64,000 nucleotides of DNA from Albidovulum sediminicola (GCF_025751575.1 NZ_JAOWLA010000019.1:17218-81217), one strand, 5' to 3'; positions 49,279-58,146 are shown, numbered from the stretch's first letter. Made by a program: numbers and translations. Notes: generated from the sequence alone by a model not told the origin.

Positions 49279-49603
49279 GATGCTCCGCCTCCGGAAAGGA
49301 TTGTTATCGGGCGCAATCCTACCGGAACCAGGGCCGCGTGCCATCTGCAATCCGCAAGCGCCTTGCCGATCCCGGCAACAAACTGCCGATCCCGCGCGCC
49401 TCGGAAAAAGGACCTGACCCACGAGGGGTCAGGCCGCAGAGAAGGGGAAGGGTTTTTACAAACAAGGGCGCGTGATGCTTCCAAGGGGAACGCCCTTGAC
49501 CCAATCTTGCAACAATCCCGACCCATGGCAAATGCCAACCATCCAATCCGGAAACAATCGGCGGGCTGCCGCCGTGCGGGCGGAACGGTCAGCGGGAACA
49601 TGC
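49279..49603. other. Intergenic region without a gene
   Basis: This 325-bp stretch holds no credible coding sequence on either strand. It contains the terminator at 49405-49433 and, nearer 49279, the promoter region of the small lipoprotein gene, where I could not pick a clear -35/-10 pair. Confidence 0.5.
49405..49433 (-). terminator. Rho-independent terminator
   Basis: CCTGACCC and GGGTCAGG pair around 5 nt and are followed on the minus strand by TCCTTTTT. It probably ends the transcript of the 117-residue protein gene 170 bp upstream. Confidence 0.7.
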
Positions 49604-49957
49604 TCATTCGCCGCCCTCGAAGACTTCCGGAAAGGCGGCGCGGGCCCGGTCCTCGTCGATACGCAGCAGCGCCTCATAGCTTTCGGGGTCGAAGTCCGGC
49701 TCGACCGGCACGACCTCGCGCCCGAAAAGCCAGGACAGGCGTCCCGCGTCGAGATTGCCGCGCTCAAAGGGTTCAGCGCCGAAATGGTCCCAAAGCGCCG
49801 CCAGAAAGCCCGCATCGGCGCGGCGGTCGGCGGGGCTGCGGTCGCGGAAGCGTTCCCGGACCACGAGCTTCGTCACGCCCTTCGGATTGGCGCGACGGAT
49901 GACGAATTGGAAATCGGTGCCGGGAAGGCGTCCCGGAAAGCCGCGATGTTTCAGCAT
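49604..49957 (-). CDS. Hypothetical protein, 117 residues
   Basis: The protein is soluble and Arg/Asp/Glu-rich, with no signal peptide and no Cys. It has a VIRRANPKGVTKLVVRERF strand-like block and a helical LAALWDHFGAEPFERGN block. I do not recognise the family. Strand, terminator and codon use support a real gene within the pccB-pccA interval; the function is unknown. Confidence 0.5.
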   Translation of the reverse strand: MLKHRGFPGRLPGTDFQFVIRRANPKGVTKLVVRERFRDRSPADRRADAGFLAALWDHFGAEPFERGNLDAGRLSWLFGREVVPVEPDFDPESYEALLRIDEDRARAAFPEVFEGGE

Positions 49958-50080
49958 GACGTACTCCCATGTTCCAGGGCGCCCGTCACCTCCAGCGGAT
50001 GCGGCATCCGCGCGGCCAGATCGAGCCGCCGCGCGGTATGGCCGGGCCGGTCGCTTACGAGCGCGGCCCGGCCTGTTGTC

Positions 50081-50209
50081 TTAGTTGTACTTGCCGGTGA
50101 AGGTCGGCTCGGTCGAGACCGGCTCTTCCACCATGATGGTTTCTTCCTTGGCCGCGCAAGCCGCCACGAAGGCGACGAGGGCAACGAGAAGAAGGGTGTT
50201 CTTCGACAT
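50081..50209 (-). CDS. Tiny lipoprotein, 42 residues
   Basis: Translated by eye from ATG 50209 to TAA 50083-50081. The ATG has an AGGAG site at proper distance. The sequence is a short signal segment (SKNTLLLVALVAFVAAC) with the lipobox Cys at residue 18, then a 24-residue acidic tail ending FTGKYN. A signal peptide, lipobox and ribosome site together in 129 bp make chance unlikely. The role is unknown. Confidence 0.65.
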   Translation of the reverse strand: MSKNTLLLVALVAFVAACAAKEETIMVEEPVSTEPTFTGKYN

Positions 50210-50411
50210 GGTTCGCTCCTGCTCTCTGCGGGGAGATTCAGCCGCTCCACCGCAACATTTTGTGCTTCGCTTGCTCGGACCACATTGCTGCGATCCAGAA
50301 CAACCCTAGCCGAAAGCATAAGCACTGCCCATTCCCGATCGTGCAAGAAGCGCCCCTGTTGTGCCCCTGCATCACAGAAATCGGCAAATTTCCGCTTGAG
50401 TGATCGCACCA

Positions 50412-50867
50412 TCAGAAAGCCTCCCAGGTGCAGGTCTGGCCCTCGGGACGGAAGGCCTCGAAATACTGAATCGCTTCGGGATCGGAGCTGCCGAACTCCA
50501 CCGGGCGGTCTGCAAGCGTGATGATCACCTGCTCGGGCCGTGGGCCTGTGCTGGCGATCCTGGGCAGGGCGAAGGTTTCGCAAAGCCAAGTCATGTCGGC
50601 CAGCGTGTCGTCACCCGCGGGCCGGTCCGCCAGCGCGGCAGAGACGAACCGGAACCGGATCGTCAACCCCTCGGGCCCCGGCGCCGCGTGGATCGTGTCG
50701 AGGTAACTGACGCTCATCCCCGACGGAAGCAGGATCGCCTCCTCCGCGCGCAGGGCGGGCGCCACAACTGTCGCGATCGATGCCATCATCCCTAGTACCA
50801 CCCTAGCAAGCGCGGGGGATCGCGATGCGCGGCCACCCCGCGCCCGCCGATCCCTTCCGACCTTCAT
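50412..50867 (-). CDS. DUF6497-type secreted protein
   Basis: The protein is up to 151 residues. A hydrophobic segment VVLGMMASIATVVAPALRAEE looks like a signal peptide with a long basic n-region, so the true start may be internal (GTG or ATG near 50789-50800). The mature part (GMSVSYLDTIHAAPGPEG, MTWLCETFALPRIASTGP, ALADRPVEFGS) matches my memory of a Rhodobacterales family called DUF6497, found beside pccB. Its two Cys could bond. It lies directly downstream of pccB. Confidence 0.65.
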   Translation of the reverse strand: MKVGRDRRARGGRASRSPALARVVLGMMASIATVVAPALRAEEAILLPSGMSVSYLDTIHAAPGPEGLTIRFRFVSAALADRPAGDDTLADMTWLCETFALPRIASTGPRPEQVIITLADRPVEFGSSDPEAIQYFEAFRPEGQTCTWEAF

Positions 50868-50888
50868 CCCTCCGGCCCCGCCCATGTA

Positions 50889-52421
50889 TCAAAGCGGGAT
50901 GTTGTCGTGCTTTTTCCAGGGGTTGGACAGCTTCTTGTTCCTAAGCGAGGCAAAGGCGCGCGCCACCCGCTTGCGCGTCGAATGGGGCATGATCACCTCG
51001 TCGATGAAGCCCTTTTCCGCCGCCACGAAGGGGTTGGCGAAACGGTCCTCGTAGTTCCGGGTGCGCTCCGCGATCTTGTCCTTGTCGGCCAGTTCGGAAC
51101 GGTAAAGGATCTCGACCGCGCCCTTGGCACCCATCACCGCGATCTCGGCGGTGGGCCAGGCATAGTTGAAATCGCCGCGCAGGTGCTTGGAGGCCATGAC
51201 GTCATAGGCCCCGCCATAGGCCTTGCGGGTGATGACCGTGACCTTCGGCACCGTCGCCTCGCCATAGGCGAAGAGCAGCTTCGCGCCGTGCTTGATGACG
51301 CCGCCGTATTCCTGCCCCGTGCCGGGCAGGAAGCCGGGCACGTCGACCAGCGTCAGGATCGGGATCTCGAAGGCGTCGCAGAAACGCACGAAGCGCGCCG
51401 CCTTGCGGGAGCTGTCGATGTCGAGGCAACCCGCCAGCACCATCGGCTGGTTCGCGACCACGCCGACCGTCTGCCCCTCAAGCCGGATGAAGCCGGTGAT
51501 GATATTGGCGGCATAATCCTTCTGGATCTCGTAGAAATCGCCTTCGTCCGCGACCTTCTGGATCAATTCCTTCATGTCGTAGGGCTGGTTCGGGTTGTCC
51601 GGGATCAGCGTGTCCAGGCTCGCCTCGACCCGCGCCGGATCATCGAAGAAGGGCCGCGTCGGCGCCTTGTCGCGGTTGTTGAGCGGCAGGAAATCCACCA
51701 GCCGCCGCACCTCGACAAGCGCCTCGACGTCATTTTCGAAGGCGCCATCGGCGACCGAGGACTTCTTGGTATGGGTCGAGGCGCCGCCCAGTTCCTCGGC
51801 GGTCACGATCTCGTTCGTTACGGTCTTTACCACATCGGGCCCGGTCACGAACATGTAGGATGTGTCCTTCACCATGAAGATGAAGTCGGTCATGGCGGGC
51901 GAATAGACCGCGCCGCCCGCACAGGGCCCCATGATGACCGAGATCTGCGGCACCACGCCCGAGGCCATGATGTTGCGCTGGAAGACATCGGCGTAGCCCG
52001 CAAGGCTGGCGACCCCCTCCTGGATGCGCGCGCCGCCGGAATCGTTCAGCCCGATGACCGGCGCTCCGTTCTGCACCGCCATGTCCATGATCTTGCAAAT
52101 CTTCTGCGCATGGGTTTCCGACAGCGACCCGCCAAAGACGGTGAAGTCCTGCGAAAAGACATAGACCATGCGACCGTTGATCGTGCCCCAGCCGGTGACG
52201 ACACCGTCGCCGGAGGGCCGGTCCGCCTCCATCCCGAAATCGGTGCAGCGATGGGCGACGAACATGTCGAACTCCTCAAAGGAGCCCTCGTCGAGCAGAA
52301 GCTCGATCCGCTCCCGCGCGGTCAGCTTGCCTCGGGCGTGCTGGGCGTCGATCCGCCGCTGGCCGCCACCAAGCCGGGCGGTCGCACGGCGCGCTTCAAG
52401 CTCTGTCAGAATGTCCTTCAT
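50889..52421 (-). CDS. pccB: Propionyl-CoA carboxylase beta subunit
   Basis: The 510-residue carboxyltransferase moves CO2 from biotin on PccA to propionyl-CoA. It contains [19 protein letters not shown] and [20 protein letters not shown] for acyl-CoA and [20 protein letters not shown] for biotin. A GGGGGGGAGATC site precedes the ATG. The upstream region carries a promoter and a TTTGCAAA palindrome. Confidence 0.96.
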   Translation of the reverse strand: MKDILTELEARRATARLGGGQRRIDAQHARGKLTARERIELLLDEGSFEEFDMFVAHRCTDFGMEADRPSGDGVVTGWGTINGRMVYVFSQDFTVFGGSLSETHAQKICKIMDMAVQNGAPVIGLNDSGGARIQEGVASLAGYADVFQRNIMASGVVPQISVIMGPCAGGAVYSPAMTDFIFMVKDTSYMFVTGPDVVKTVTNEIVTAEELGGASTHTKKSSVADGAFENDVEALVEVRRLVDFLPLNNRDKAPTRPFFDDPARVEASLDTLIPDNPNQPYDMKELIQKVADEGDFYEIQKDYAANIITGFIRLEGQTVGVVANQPMVLAGCLDIDSSRKAARFVRFCDAFEIPILTLVDVPGFLPGTGQEYGGVIKHGAKLLFAYGEATVPKVTVITRKAYGGAYDVMASKHLRGDFNYAWPTAEIAVMGAKGAVEILYRSELADKDKIAERTRNYEDRFANPFVAAEKGFIDEVIMPHSTRKRVARAFASLRNKKLSNPWKKHDNIPL

Positions 52422-52451
52422 GATCTCCCCCCCGGTCTCGCGGTTTGGGGC

Positions 52452-52480
52452 ACCATAGTCGCGCCGGAATGAGGGGCAAA
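52452..52480 (-). promoter_or_regulatory. Candidate promoter of pccB
   Basis: On the minus strand TTTGCC (52480-52475), a 17-bp spacer and TATGGT (52457-52452) precede pccB, giving an estimated leader of about 25 nt. Confidence 0.4.
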
Positions 52481-52495
52481 GCGAAATTCAGAAAA

Positions 52496-52544
52496 TTTGC
52501 AAACTGTTGTCAGAGACAATCATGCAAATTGAATTATTGCGAAT
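52496..52544. promoter_or_regulatory. TTTGCAAA palindrome and half-sites, candidate PccR operator
   Basis: A perfect 8-bp palindrome TTTGCAAA lies at 52496-52503. Related half-sites CATGCAAA (about 52521) and TTGCGAA (about 52538) lie further from pccB. As I recall, PccR of Rhodobacter sphaeroides binds TTTGCAAA-N4-TTTGCAAA at pccB. Here the second half at exact N4 spacing is not conserved. Confidence 0.4.
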
Positions 52545-52654
52545 ATTCGCCCCGCTTCCGCGCCCGAACCGGGACCAGCCTGGCACTCCAACACACCTTG
52601 CCGGGCGCTCGCGGCCGCGCTAGCGCTTTCGCATTCTCCCGCAAGAGCGAAAAC

Positions 52655-53020
52655 ATGCCCAGCCCCATTACCCTCCTGCCCGTGCCCCTCATGACGGTCG
52701 GCCTGCTCGTCGCGTCCAACGTCTTCATGACCTTCGCCTGGTATGGCCATCTGAAGTTTAAGGCGGCCCCGATCCTCACGGTGATCCTCGCAAGCTGGGG
52801 TATCGCCCTTTTCGAATACATGCTTCAGGTCCCCGCCAACCGCCTGGGCCACGGCACCTTCAGCGCGGCCCAGTTGAAGACGATCCAGGAGGTGATCTCC
52901 CTGACGGTCTTCGTCGTCTTTTCATGGGCCTATCTGGGCGAGCGCATCACCTGGCAGCATGGCGCGGGCTTCGCGCTGATCGCGGCCGGCGCTTGGGTCC
53001 TGTTCCAGAACTGGGGCTAA
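52655..53020 (+). CDS. DMT family protein (DUF486)
   Basis: The 121-residue membrane protein has four hydrophobic helices, with conserved-looking LLVASNVFMTFAWYGHLKF and FSWAYLGERITWQHGAGF. This is the DUF486 small-transporter-like family; its activity is unknown. The ATG at 52655 begins the family sequence; 70 open codons upstream are non-coding leader. It is divergent from pccB. Confidence 0.8.
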   Translation: MPSPITLLPVPLMTVGLLVASNVFMTFAWYGHLKFKAAPILTVILASWGIALFEYMLQVPANRLGHGTFSAAQLKTIQEVISLTVFVVFSWAYLGERITWQHGAGFALIAAGAWVLFQNWG

Positions 53021-53038
53021 GACGCGAAAGCCCCCCCT

Positions 53039-53082
53039 TTCATTCTGGCCAAAATACTCCGGGGTCCGGGGCAGAGCCCCGG
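53039..53082. repeat. REP-like intergenic element with GC hairpin
   Basis: A motif CATTCTGGCCAAAATACTCC is followed by the inverted repeat CCGGGGC-AGA-GCCCCGG (53066-53082) between two convergent genes. I recall similar 'AAAATACTCC' plus GC-stem elements scattered in Rhodobacteraceae. It may serve as a bidirectional terminator. Confidence 0.45.
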
Positions 53083-53085
53083 CCC

Positions 53086-54270
53086 TCAGCCCGCCGCGAT
53101 CACCGCCACCGCCGCGTCGAGCGCGCCCGCGCCATGGGGCACGCCCAGCGCGGCAAGGCCGCTTTCGATCACCGAGAGCACGCCCAGCGTCATATGCGCA
53201 TTGACATGGCCCATATGCGCGATCCGAAGCCAGTCGTCGCTGGCGTCCTCCATACCAAGGCCGATGCCCAGCGTGACACCCGCCTGCTCCGCACACCAGG
53301 CGCGCAGGCGGGTCGCCGCCCCACCCAGTCTGACCGAGGTGACCGAATGGCCACGCGCCAGCGGGTCGGCGATGTTGAGCGCGATGTCACCGCCCTGCCC
53401 CCAGGCCTCCACCGCCGCCCAGATCGCCCGCGCCAGCGTCCGGTGGCGGTGCCAGGCAGCCTCAAGCCCCTCTTCGTGCACGATCATGGTCAGCGCCTCG
53501 CGCAGGCCGTAAAGGTGATGTGTCGGCGCGGTCCCGCAGAAGTTCTCCCAGTACTCATCCGCGAAGGCGCGCCGCGTCCAGTCCCAGTAGGGCGTGCGGA
53601 GGTCCGACCCTTTGCAACGCTCCAGCGCCCGATCGCTGAACCAGACAAAGCCCAAGCCCGGCGGCGTCATCAACCCCTTTTGCGAGGCGCCGACCATCAC
53701 GTCCACGCCCCACAGGTCCATCTCGAACGGATCGCAGGCGAGCGAGGCGATGCAGTCGACCGCCAGAAGCGCGGGATGGCGCACGGCGTCCATCGCCGCC
53801 CGGATCGCGACCACGTCGTTGCGCACGGTGCTCGCCGTGTCCACTTGGGTCAGGAGCACGACCTTGATCTCGTGCCCGCGATCGGCCGCCAGGGCCTGCT
53901 CCACGCGGCCGGGATCGACCGCGGCGCTGCGGCCGAAGTCGATCCGGTCAACGCGCACGCCAAGGCGCTCCACCGCGTTGGCCCAACTCGCACCGAATGC
54001 CCCGGTCACCAGCGACAGCGCGCGATCCCCCCGCGAAAAAAGGTTCGTGTTCGCCGCTTCCCAGGCCCCGTGGCCGTTGGCGATGTAGATGGCGACATGC
54101 TGCCCCGTCCGCGCGATGGCACGGAGATCGGGGAAAAGCGAGGCCGTCATCTCATGCAGCGCGCCGGCGTAGATGTCGGGCGCGGGGCGGTGCATCGCGT
54201 TCAGCACACGGTCGGGCATAACCGACGGACCGGGAATGGCCAGATAGGGACGGCCTCGGGCAAGACTCAT
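53086..54270 (-). CDS. Class V aminotransferase (alanine/serine-glyoxylate type)
   Basis: The 394-residue fold-I PLP enzyme has an N-terminal YLAIPGPSVMPDRVLNAM block and the PLP lysine in VGASQKGLMTPPGLGF. The family moves amino groups from alanine or serine to glyoxylate, or is purine-catabolism related (PucG type). Which one is not decidable here. It is divergent from an ABC exporter gene. Confidence 0.85.
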   Translation of the reverse strand: MSLARGRPYLAIPGPSVMPDRVLNAMHRPAPDIYAGALHEMTASLFPDLRAIARTGQHVAIYIANGHGAWEAANTNLFSRGDRALSLVTGAFGASWANAVERLGVRVDRIDFGRSAAVDPGRVEQALAADRGHEIKVVLLTQVDTASTVRNDVVAIRAAMDAVRHPALLAVDCIASLACDPFEMDLWGVDVMVGASQKGLMTPPGLGFVWFSDRALERCKGSDLRTPYWDWTRRAFADEYWENFCGTAPTHHLYGLREALTMIVHEEGLEAAWHRHRTLARAIWAAVEAWGQGGDIALNIADPLARGHSVTSVRLGGAATRLRAWCAEQAGVTLGIGLGMEDASDDWLRIAHMGHVNAHMTLGVLSVIESGLAALGVPHGAGALDAAVAVIAAG

Positions 54271-54410
54271 GGAATATCTCCGCTTTGCGCGACTGCCTAG
54301 GGCCGGCCCCGCGCAAGGTCAATCCACCCTCGGCCGTGGCGCGCCAGCGGCGCTGGCTTGCCTCTGCCCCCGGCTTCGGGCTAGACCGGCCCGGACCCTT
54401 CGCAACGCTG

Positions 54411-56189
54411 GTGCCGATCTTGGAAGCCGCGCCGTCCGAACAATCTCCGCGCCGCCTGTTTGGCAGGCTCTGGCAGGGATATCTGCGGCAGCACCGCGCC
54501 AGCATGGCGTTGGCCGCGCTGTTGATGATCATCGAGGGCTCGACGCTCGCCTTCCTGTCCTACGCGCTCAAACCCCTGTTCGACCGGGTCTTCGTCGGCG
54601 GAGAGGTGGGCGCCGTCTGGTTGATCGGCGGGTTCATCCTGTCGCTCTTCTTCATCCGCGCCGCGACCTCGGTGGCGAGCCGTGCGCTCATGACCGCCGT
54701 CGCACAGCGGACTGCGGCGGCCCTGCAAGTCGACATGCTGCGCCATCTGCTGACGCTGGAGGGGGGGTTCTTCCAGACCCATTCGCCGGGCAAGCTCATC
54801 GAGCGCGTGCAGGGCGACACCGCAGCGGTCCAGAGCGTGTGGACGCTGCTGATCACAGGCTTCGGGCGCGACACCGTGGCGCTCATCTCCCTCGCGGTCG
54901 TCGCCGTCGCGATCGACCCTGTCTGGGCAGCCTTCGCCATCGTCGGCACGCCGCTTCTGATCCTGCCCGCGATCGTCGCGCAGCGCTACATCCGCCGCAA
55001 GGTCCAGCACCTGCGCCAGCAGGCGGAGCAGCGCGCCACCCGCCTGGACGAAATCTTTCACGGCATCACGGCGATCAAGCTCAACCGGATCGAGGGCTAC
55101 CAGCTTGGCCGCTTCTCTCAGATCATCGCCTCCATCGTGCGGGCGGAAACCAAGTCCGCCGCCAGCCGCGCCGCGATCCCGGCGCTGATCGACATCGTGA
55201 CAGGGATCGGCTTCTTCGCCGTGATCCTCTTCGGCGGCGCCCAAATCGCTTCGGGCGAGCGCACGGTCGGGGATTTCATGGCCTTCTTCAGCGCCATGTC
55301 TCTGGCCTTCCAGCCGCTGCGTCGGCTTGGCGACATGGCCGGTCAGTGGCAGATCGCTCTCGTCAGCCTGCGCCGGATCTACGGTCTGTTCGACCGCGAA
55401 CCGGTTGTCCGCTCACGCGCGGCAGCCACCCCGCCGTCGCCCGCCGACACCGGCCTGCGCCTCGATGACGTGCGGCTGAGCTACGGCGATCACGAGGTTC
55501 TGCGCGGCGTCAGCTTCACGGCCGAAGCCGGCAAGACCACCGCGCTCGTCGGCCCATCCGGCGCGGGCAAGTCCACCATCTTCAACCTGCTGACGCGGCT
55601 CGTCGATCCGCAGTCGGGCGTGATCGAGCTTGGCGGGCAAGACATCCTCGACTTCGACCTGGACCGGCTGCGCGACCAGTTCTCGGTCGTCTCACAAGAC
55701 GCCTCGCTCTTCGATGAGACCATCCGGGAGAACATCCTTCTGGGGCGCACCGACATCGCCGAGGCCGATCTTCAGCGCGCGCTGCAGGCCGCGCATGTGC
55801 CGGAGTTCGCCGAGGCACTGCCGCTGGGGCTGGACACGCCCGCCGGGCCGCGCGGATCGAGCCTTTCCGGCGGCCAGCGCCAGCGGATCGCGATCGCGCG
55901 CGCGGTCCTGCGCGATGCCCCCATCCTGCTTCTGGACGAGGCGACCTCTGCCCTCGACGCGACAAGCGAGCGGCTGGTGCAGGACGCGCTCGACCGGCTG
56001 AGCGAGGGGCGCACGACGCTGGTGATCGCCCACAGGCTTGCCACGGTCCGCAATGCCGACAAGATCGTCGTGCTGGAAAACGGCACAGTCGCCGAAGAGG
56101 GCACGCATGAAACGCTGCTGGCGAGGGATGGCCTTTACGCCAGCCTCTGCCGGTTGCAGTTTTCCGACGAGATGCAGGGGCGCGGATGA
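54411..56189 (+). CDS. MsbA-like ABC exporter (fused TMD-NBD)
   Basis: The protein is about 592 residues. Six membrane helices (from MALAALLMIIEGSTLAFLSY) are followed by an ATPase domain with Walker [11 protein letters not shown], signature LSGGQRQRIAIAR and Walker B ILLLDEATSALD. It resembles lipid A-core flippases; the substrate is inferred. The start is unclear: the frame is open to a TTG at 54285, and the GTG at 54411 begins the family-like part but lacks a clear ribosome site. It overlaps ygfZ by 4 nt. Confidence 0.88.
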   Translation: MPILEAAPSEQSPRRLFGRLWQGYLRQHRASMALAALLMIIEGSTLAFLSYALKPLFDRVFVGGEVGAVWLIGGFILSLFFIRAATSVASRALMTAVAQRTAAALQVDMLRHLLTLEGGFFQTHSPGKLIERVQGDTAAVQSVWTLLITGFGRDTVALISLAVVAVAIDPVWAAFAIVGTPLLILPAIVAQRYIRRKVQHLRQQAEQRATRLDEIFHGITAIKLNRIEGYQLGRFSQIIASIVRAETKSAASRAAIPALIDIVTGIGFFAVILFGGAQIASGERTVGDFMAFFSAMSLAFQPLRRLGDMAGQWQIALVSLRRIYGLFDREPVVRSRAAATPPSPADTGLRLDDVRLSYGDHEVLRGVSFTAEAGKTTALVGPSGAGKSTIFNLLTRLVDPQSGVIELGGQDILDFDLDRLRDQFSVVSQDASLFDETIRENILLGRTDIAEADLQRALQAAHVPEFAEALPLGLDTPAGPRGSSLSGGQRQRIAIARAVLRDAPILLLDEATSALDATSERLVQDALDRLSEGRTTLVIAHRLATVRNADKIVVLENGTVAEEGTHETLLARDGLYASLCRLQFSDEMQGRG

Positions 56190-56938
56190 TGGCGGAACGG
56201 ATGAATGACCGGACAGTCCTGAGGATCACCGGCAAGGACCGCGAGGCGTTCCTGCAGAACCTGGTCACGAATGACCTCCGGGGCCTTCGGGACGGGCTGG
56301 TCTATGCCGCGCTTCTGACGCCGCAGGGCAAGTACCTCGTGGACTTCTTCCTTGCCCCCCAGGACGGGGCGATCCTTCTGGATGTGGCAAGCGAGCTTGC
56401 GCCCGGATTGGAGCGGCGGCTTTCGATGTATCGCCTGCGGGCGGACGTGCAGATCGCGCCGACCGAGATCCACGTTTCCCGCGGTCTTGGCCCCCGCCCC
56501 GATGGCGCCTTCGAAGATCCCCGCCACCCCGCGCTCGGCTGGCGGCTCTATGGCGCCGAGGCGGGTGGCCCGACGGTGACGGACTGGGATGCGATCCGCG
56601 TCGCGCACTGCATCCCCGAAACCGGAATCGAGCTTCTGCCCGACGAAAGCTACATCCTCGAATGCGGGTTCGAGCGCCTGCGCGGCGTCGACTTCCGCAA
56701 GGGCTGCTACGTCGGTCAGGAAGTGACCGCGCGCATGAAGCACAAGACCGAATTGCGCAAGGGGCTGACCACGGTGCGGATCGAGGGGGAGGCCGCGCCG
56801 GGGGCGGAGATCACCGCGGACGGCAAGCCCGCGGGCCGGCTTTGCACGCGCGCGGGGGAGCGTGCCATCGCCTATCTGCGCTTCGACCGCGCCGAAGGTC
56901 CGCTTCAGGCGGGCACGGCAACCATTTGGGCCGACTGA
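56186..56938 (+). CDS. ygfZ: Folate-binding protein YgfZ/GcvT
   Basis: The 250-residue tetrahydrofolate-binding protein helps maintain Fe-S clusters. The signature KGCYVGQE is present near residues 172-179 with its conserved Cys. The ATG overlaps the ABC exporter stop as ATGA, so they are co-expressed, without a clear functional link. It converges with efp. Confidence 0.93.
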   Translation: MMAERMNDRTVLRITGKDREAFLQNLVTNDLRGLRDGLVYAALLTPQGKYLVDFFLAPQDGAILLDVASELAPGLERRLSMYRLRADVQIAPTEIHVSRGLGPRPDGAFEDPRHPALGWRLYGAEAGGPTVTDWDAIRVAHCIPETGIELLPDESYILECGFERLRGVDFRKGCYVGQEVTARMKHKTELRKGLTTVRIEGEAAPGAEITADGKPAGRLCTRAGERAIAYLRFDRAEGPLQAGTATIWAD

Positions 56939-56950
56939 GGCCGCGTAAGC

Positions 56951-56974
56951 AAAAGGCCGCCCCAGGGGGCGGCC
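56951..56974 (-). terminator. Rho-independent terminator of efp
   Basis: GGCCGCCC and GGGCGGCC pair on the minus strand around 4 nt and are followed by TTTT, 22 nt after the efp stop. It may also serve the convergent ygfZ. Confidence 0.75.
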
Positions 56975-56996
56975 TGAAGTCCGGCGCAAGACCAGG

Positions 56997-57560
56997 TCAG
57001 GCGCGTTCGGAATATTCCATCGTCTCGGTATGCACGATGATGTCTTCGTCCTGGGCGATGAAGGGCGGGACCATGATGCGCACGCCGTTGTCGAGAATCG
57101 CCGGCTTGTAGCTGTTGGCGGCCGTCTGGCCCTTCACGACCGGCTCGGTCTCCACGACCTTGCAGGTCACCTTCTGCGGGATCTGCACCGAGAGCGCCTC
57201 ATCCCCATAGTATTCGATCGTCGCGACCATGCCGTCCTGCAGGAACGGGCGGCGGTCGCCCAGAAGGTCGGACGGCAGTTCGATCTGCTCGAAGGTCTCG
57301 TTGTCCATGAACACGAGCATGCCGTCGTTTTCATAGAGGAACTGCTGGTCCTTCTGTTCCAGGCGGACCTGCTCGACCTTGTCTTCCGAGCGGAAGCGTT
57401 CGTTCAGCTTGCGGCCGTCGCGCAGGTTCTTCAACTCCACCTGCGCAAAGGCGCCGCCCTTGCCGGGCTTGACGTGGTTGACCTTGACCGCGGCCCAAAG
57501 GCCGCCTTCATGCTCCAGAATATTGCCGGGGCGGATTTCATTGCCGTTGATCTTGGGCAT
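56997..57560 (-). CDS. efp: Elongation factor P
   Basis: EF-P (187 residues) rescues ribosomes stalled at polyproline stretches. The KOW-like N-domain has the modifiable Lys34 in [10 protein letters not shown], so EpmA-type lysylation is possible. Two OB domains follow, with [16 protein letters not shown] and the C-terminal [11 protein letters not shown]. It is preceded by a good promoter. Confidence 0.96.
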   Translation of the reverse strand: MPKINGNEIRPGNILEHEGGLWAAVKVNHVKPGKGGAFAQVELKNLRDGRKLNERFRSEDKVEQVRLEQKDQQFLYENDGMLVFMDNETFEQIELPSDLLGDRRPFLQDGMVATIEYYGDEALSVQIPQKVTCKVVETEPVVKGQTAANSYKPAILDNGVRIMVPPFIAQDEDIIVHTETMEYSERA

Positions 57561-57601
57561 CGGATGAACCTTGGTAAAAGGTTGAAAGGGGATTGCGGGC
57601 T

Positions 57602-57630
57602 CCTATATATGCCGGGCTTTCGCCTGGCAA
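57602..57630 (-). promoter_or_regulatory. Sigma70-type promoter of efp
   Basis: On the minus strand TTGCCA (57630-57625), a 17-bp spacer and TATAGG (57607-57602) lie about 42 nt before the efp ATG. Confidence 0.5.
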
Positions 57631-57660
57631 GCCGACAAGATCGTTGGGTGGAAGAGGCCG

Positions 57661-57683
57661 AGCCATGCAAAAACTGCATGGCT
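57661..57683. repeat. Perfect inverted repeat upstream of the DUF6280 gene
   Basis: AGCCATGCA and TGCATGGCT are perfect 9-bp arms around AAAAC. There is no T run after it, so it is a better candidate operator or mRNA hairpin than a terminator. It lies between efp and the small gene at 57775. Confidence 0.5.
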
Positions 57684-57774
57684 GCCATATCAAACAGGAC
57701 ATACCGAATCACGGCCAAAAAAGACTATTCAGTCCTGCGCCAGGAAACGCAAGAGCAATAACAAGGGAAGTAAG

Positions 57775-58095
57775 ATGCGGGATTTCGTAGACGGCACCGC
57801 ATTCAACTACGAGCAGGGCCAAAGATCGCGCAAGCTTTTCGCGGCGGTCGTGCTCGCTGCACTGGATGATGCGATCGCCGACGACAAGAAATACGGCAAT
57901 GGGCCGGAACAGATCGCCCGCTGGGCGCGTTCGCGCGACGGGCGCGAGGTTCTGTCCTGCGCCGGGATCGATCCGAACGAGCGAGTGGTCAAGGGCCTGA
58001 TGGAGTTCGTCTCCAAGGGCGTGCGCACCTCCGTCGCGCTGTCGCGCGAAGAAAGCGAGCGTCGCGCCGCCGCCGATGAGGCCGAAGCAGCCTGA
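57775..58095 (+). CDS. DUF6280 family small protein
   Basis: The 106-residue soluble protein has conserved-looking MRDFVDGTAFNYEQGQRSRK, a helical ALDDAIADDKKYG block and a C-terminal acidic Ala-rich helix. I recall this as a Rhodobacterales-specific family (DUF6280) with no assigned role. The GGGAAGTAAG site precedes the ATG. A bidirectional terminator follows. Confidence 0.7.
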   Translation: MRDFVDGTAFNYEQGQRSRKLFAAVVLAALDDAIADDKKYGNGPEQIARWARSRDGREVLSCAGIDPNERVVKGLMEFVSKGVRTSVALSREESERRAAADEAEAA

Positions 58096-58115
58096 TCCGC
58101 TTCAGGTGCGGAACG

Positions 58116-58146
58116 AAAAAACGCGCCCCCAGGGGCGCGTTTTCGT
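58116..58146. terminator. Bidirectional Rho-independent terminator
   Basis: ACGCGCCCC and GGGGCGCGT pair around 2 nt, with AAAAA on the left and TTTCGTTTCT on the right, so it can end both the DUF6280 gene (plus) and the PopZ-like gene (minus). Confidence 0.8.
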
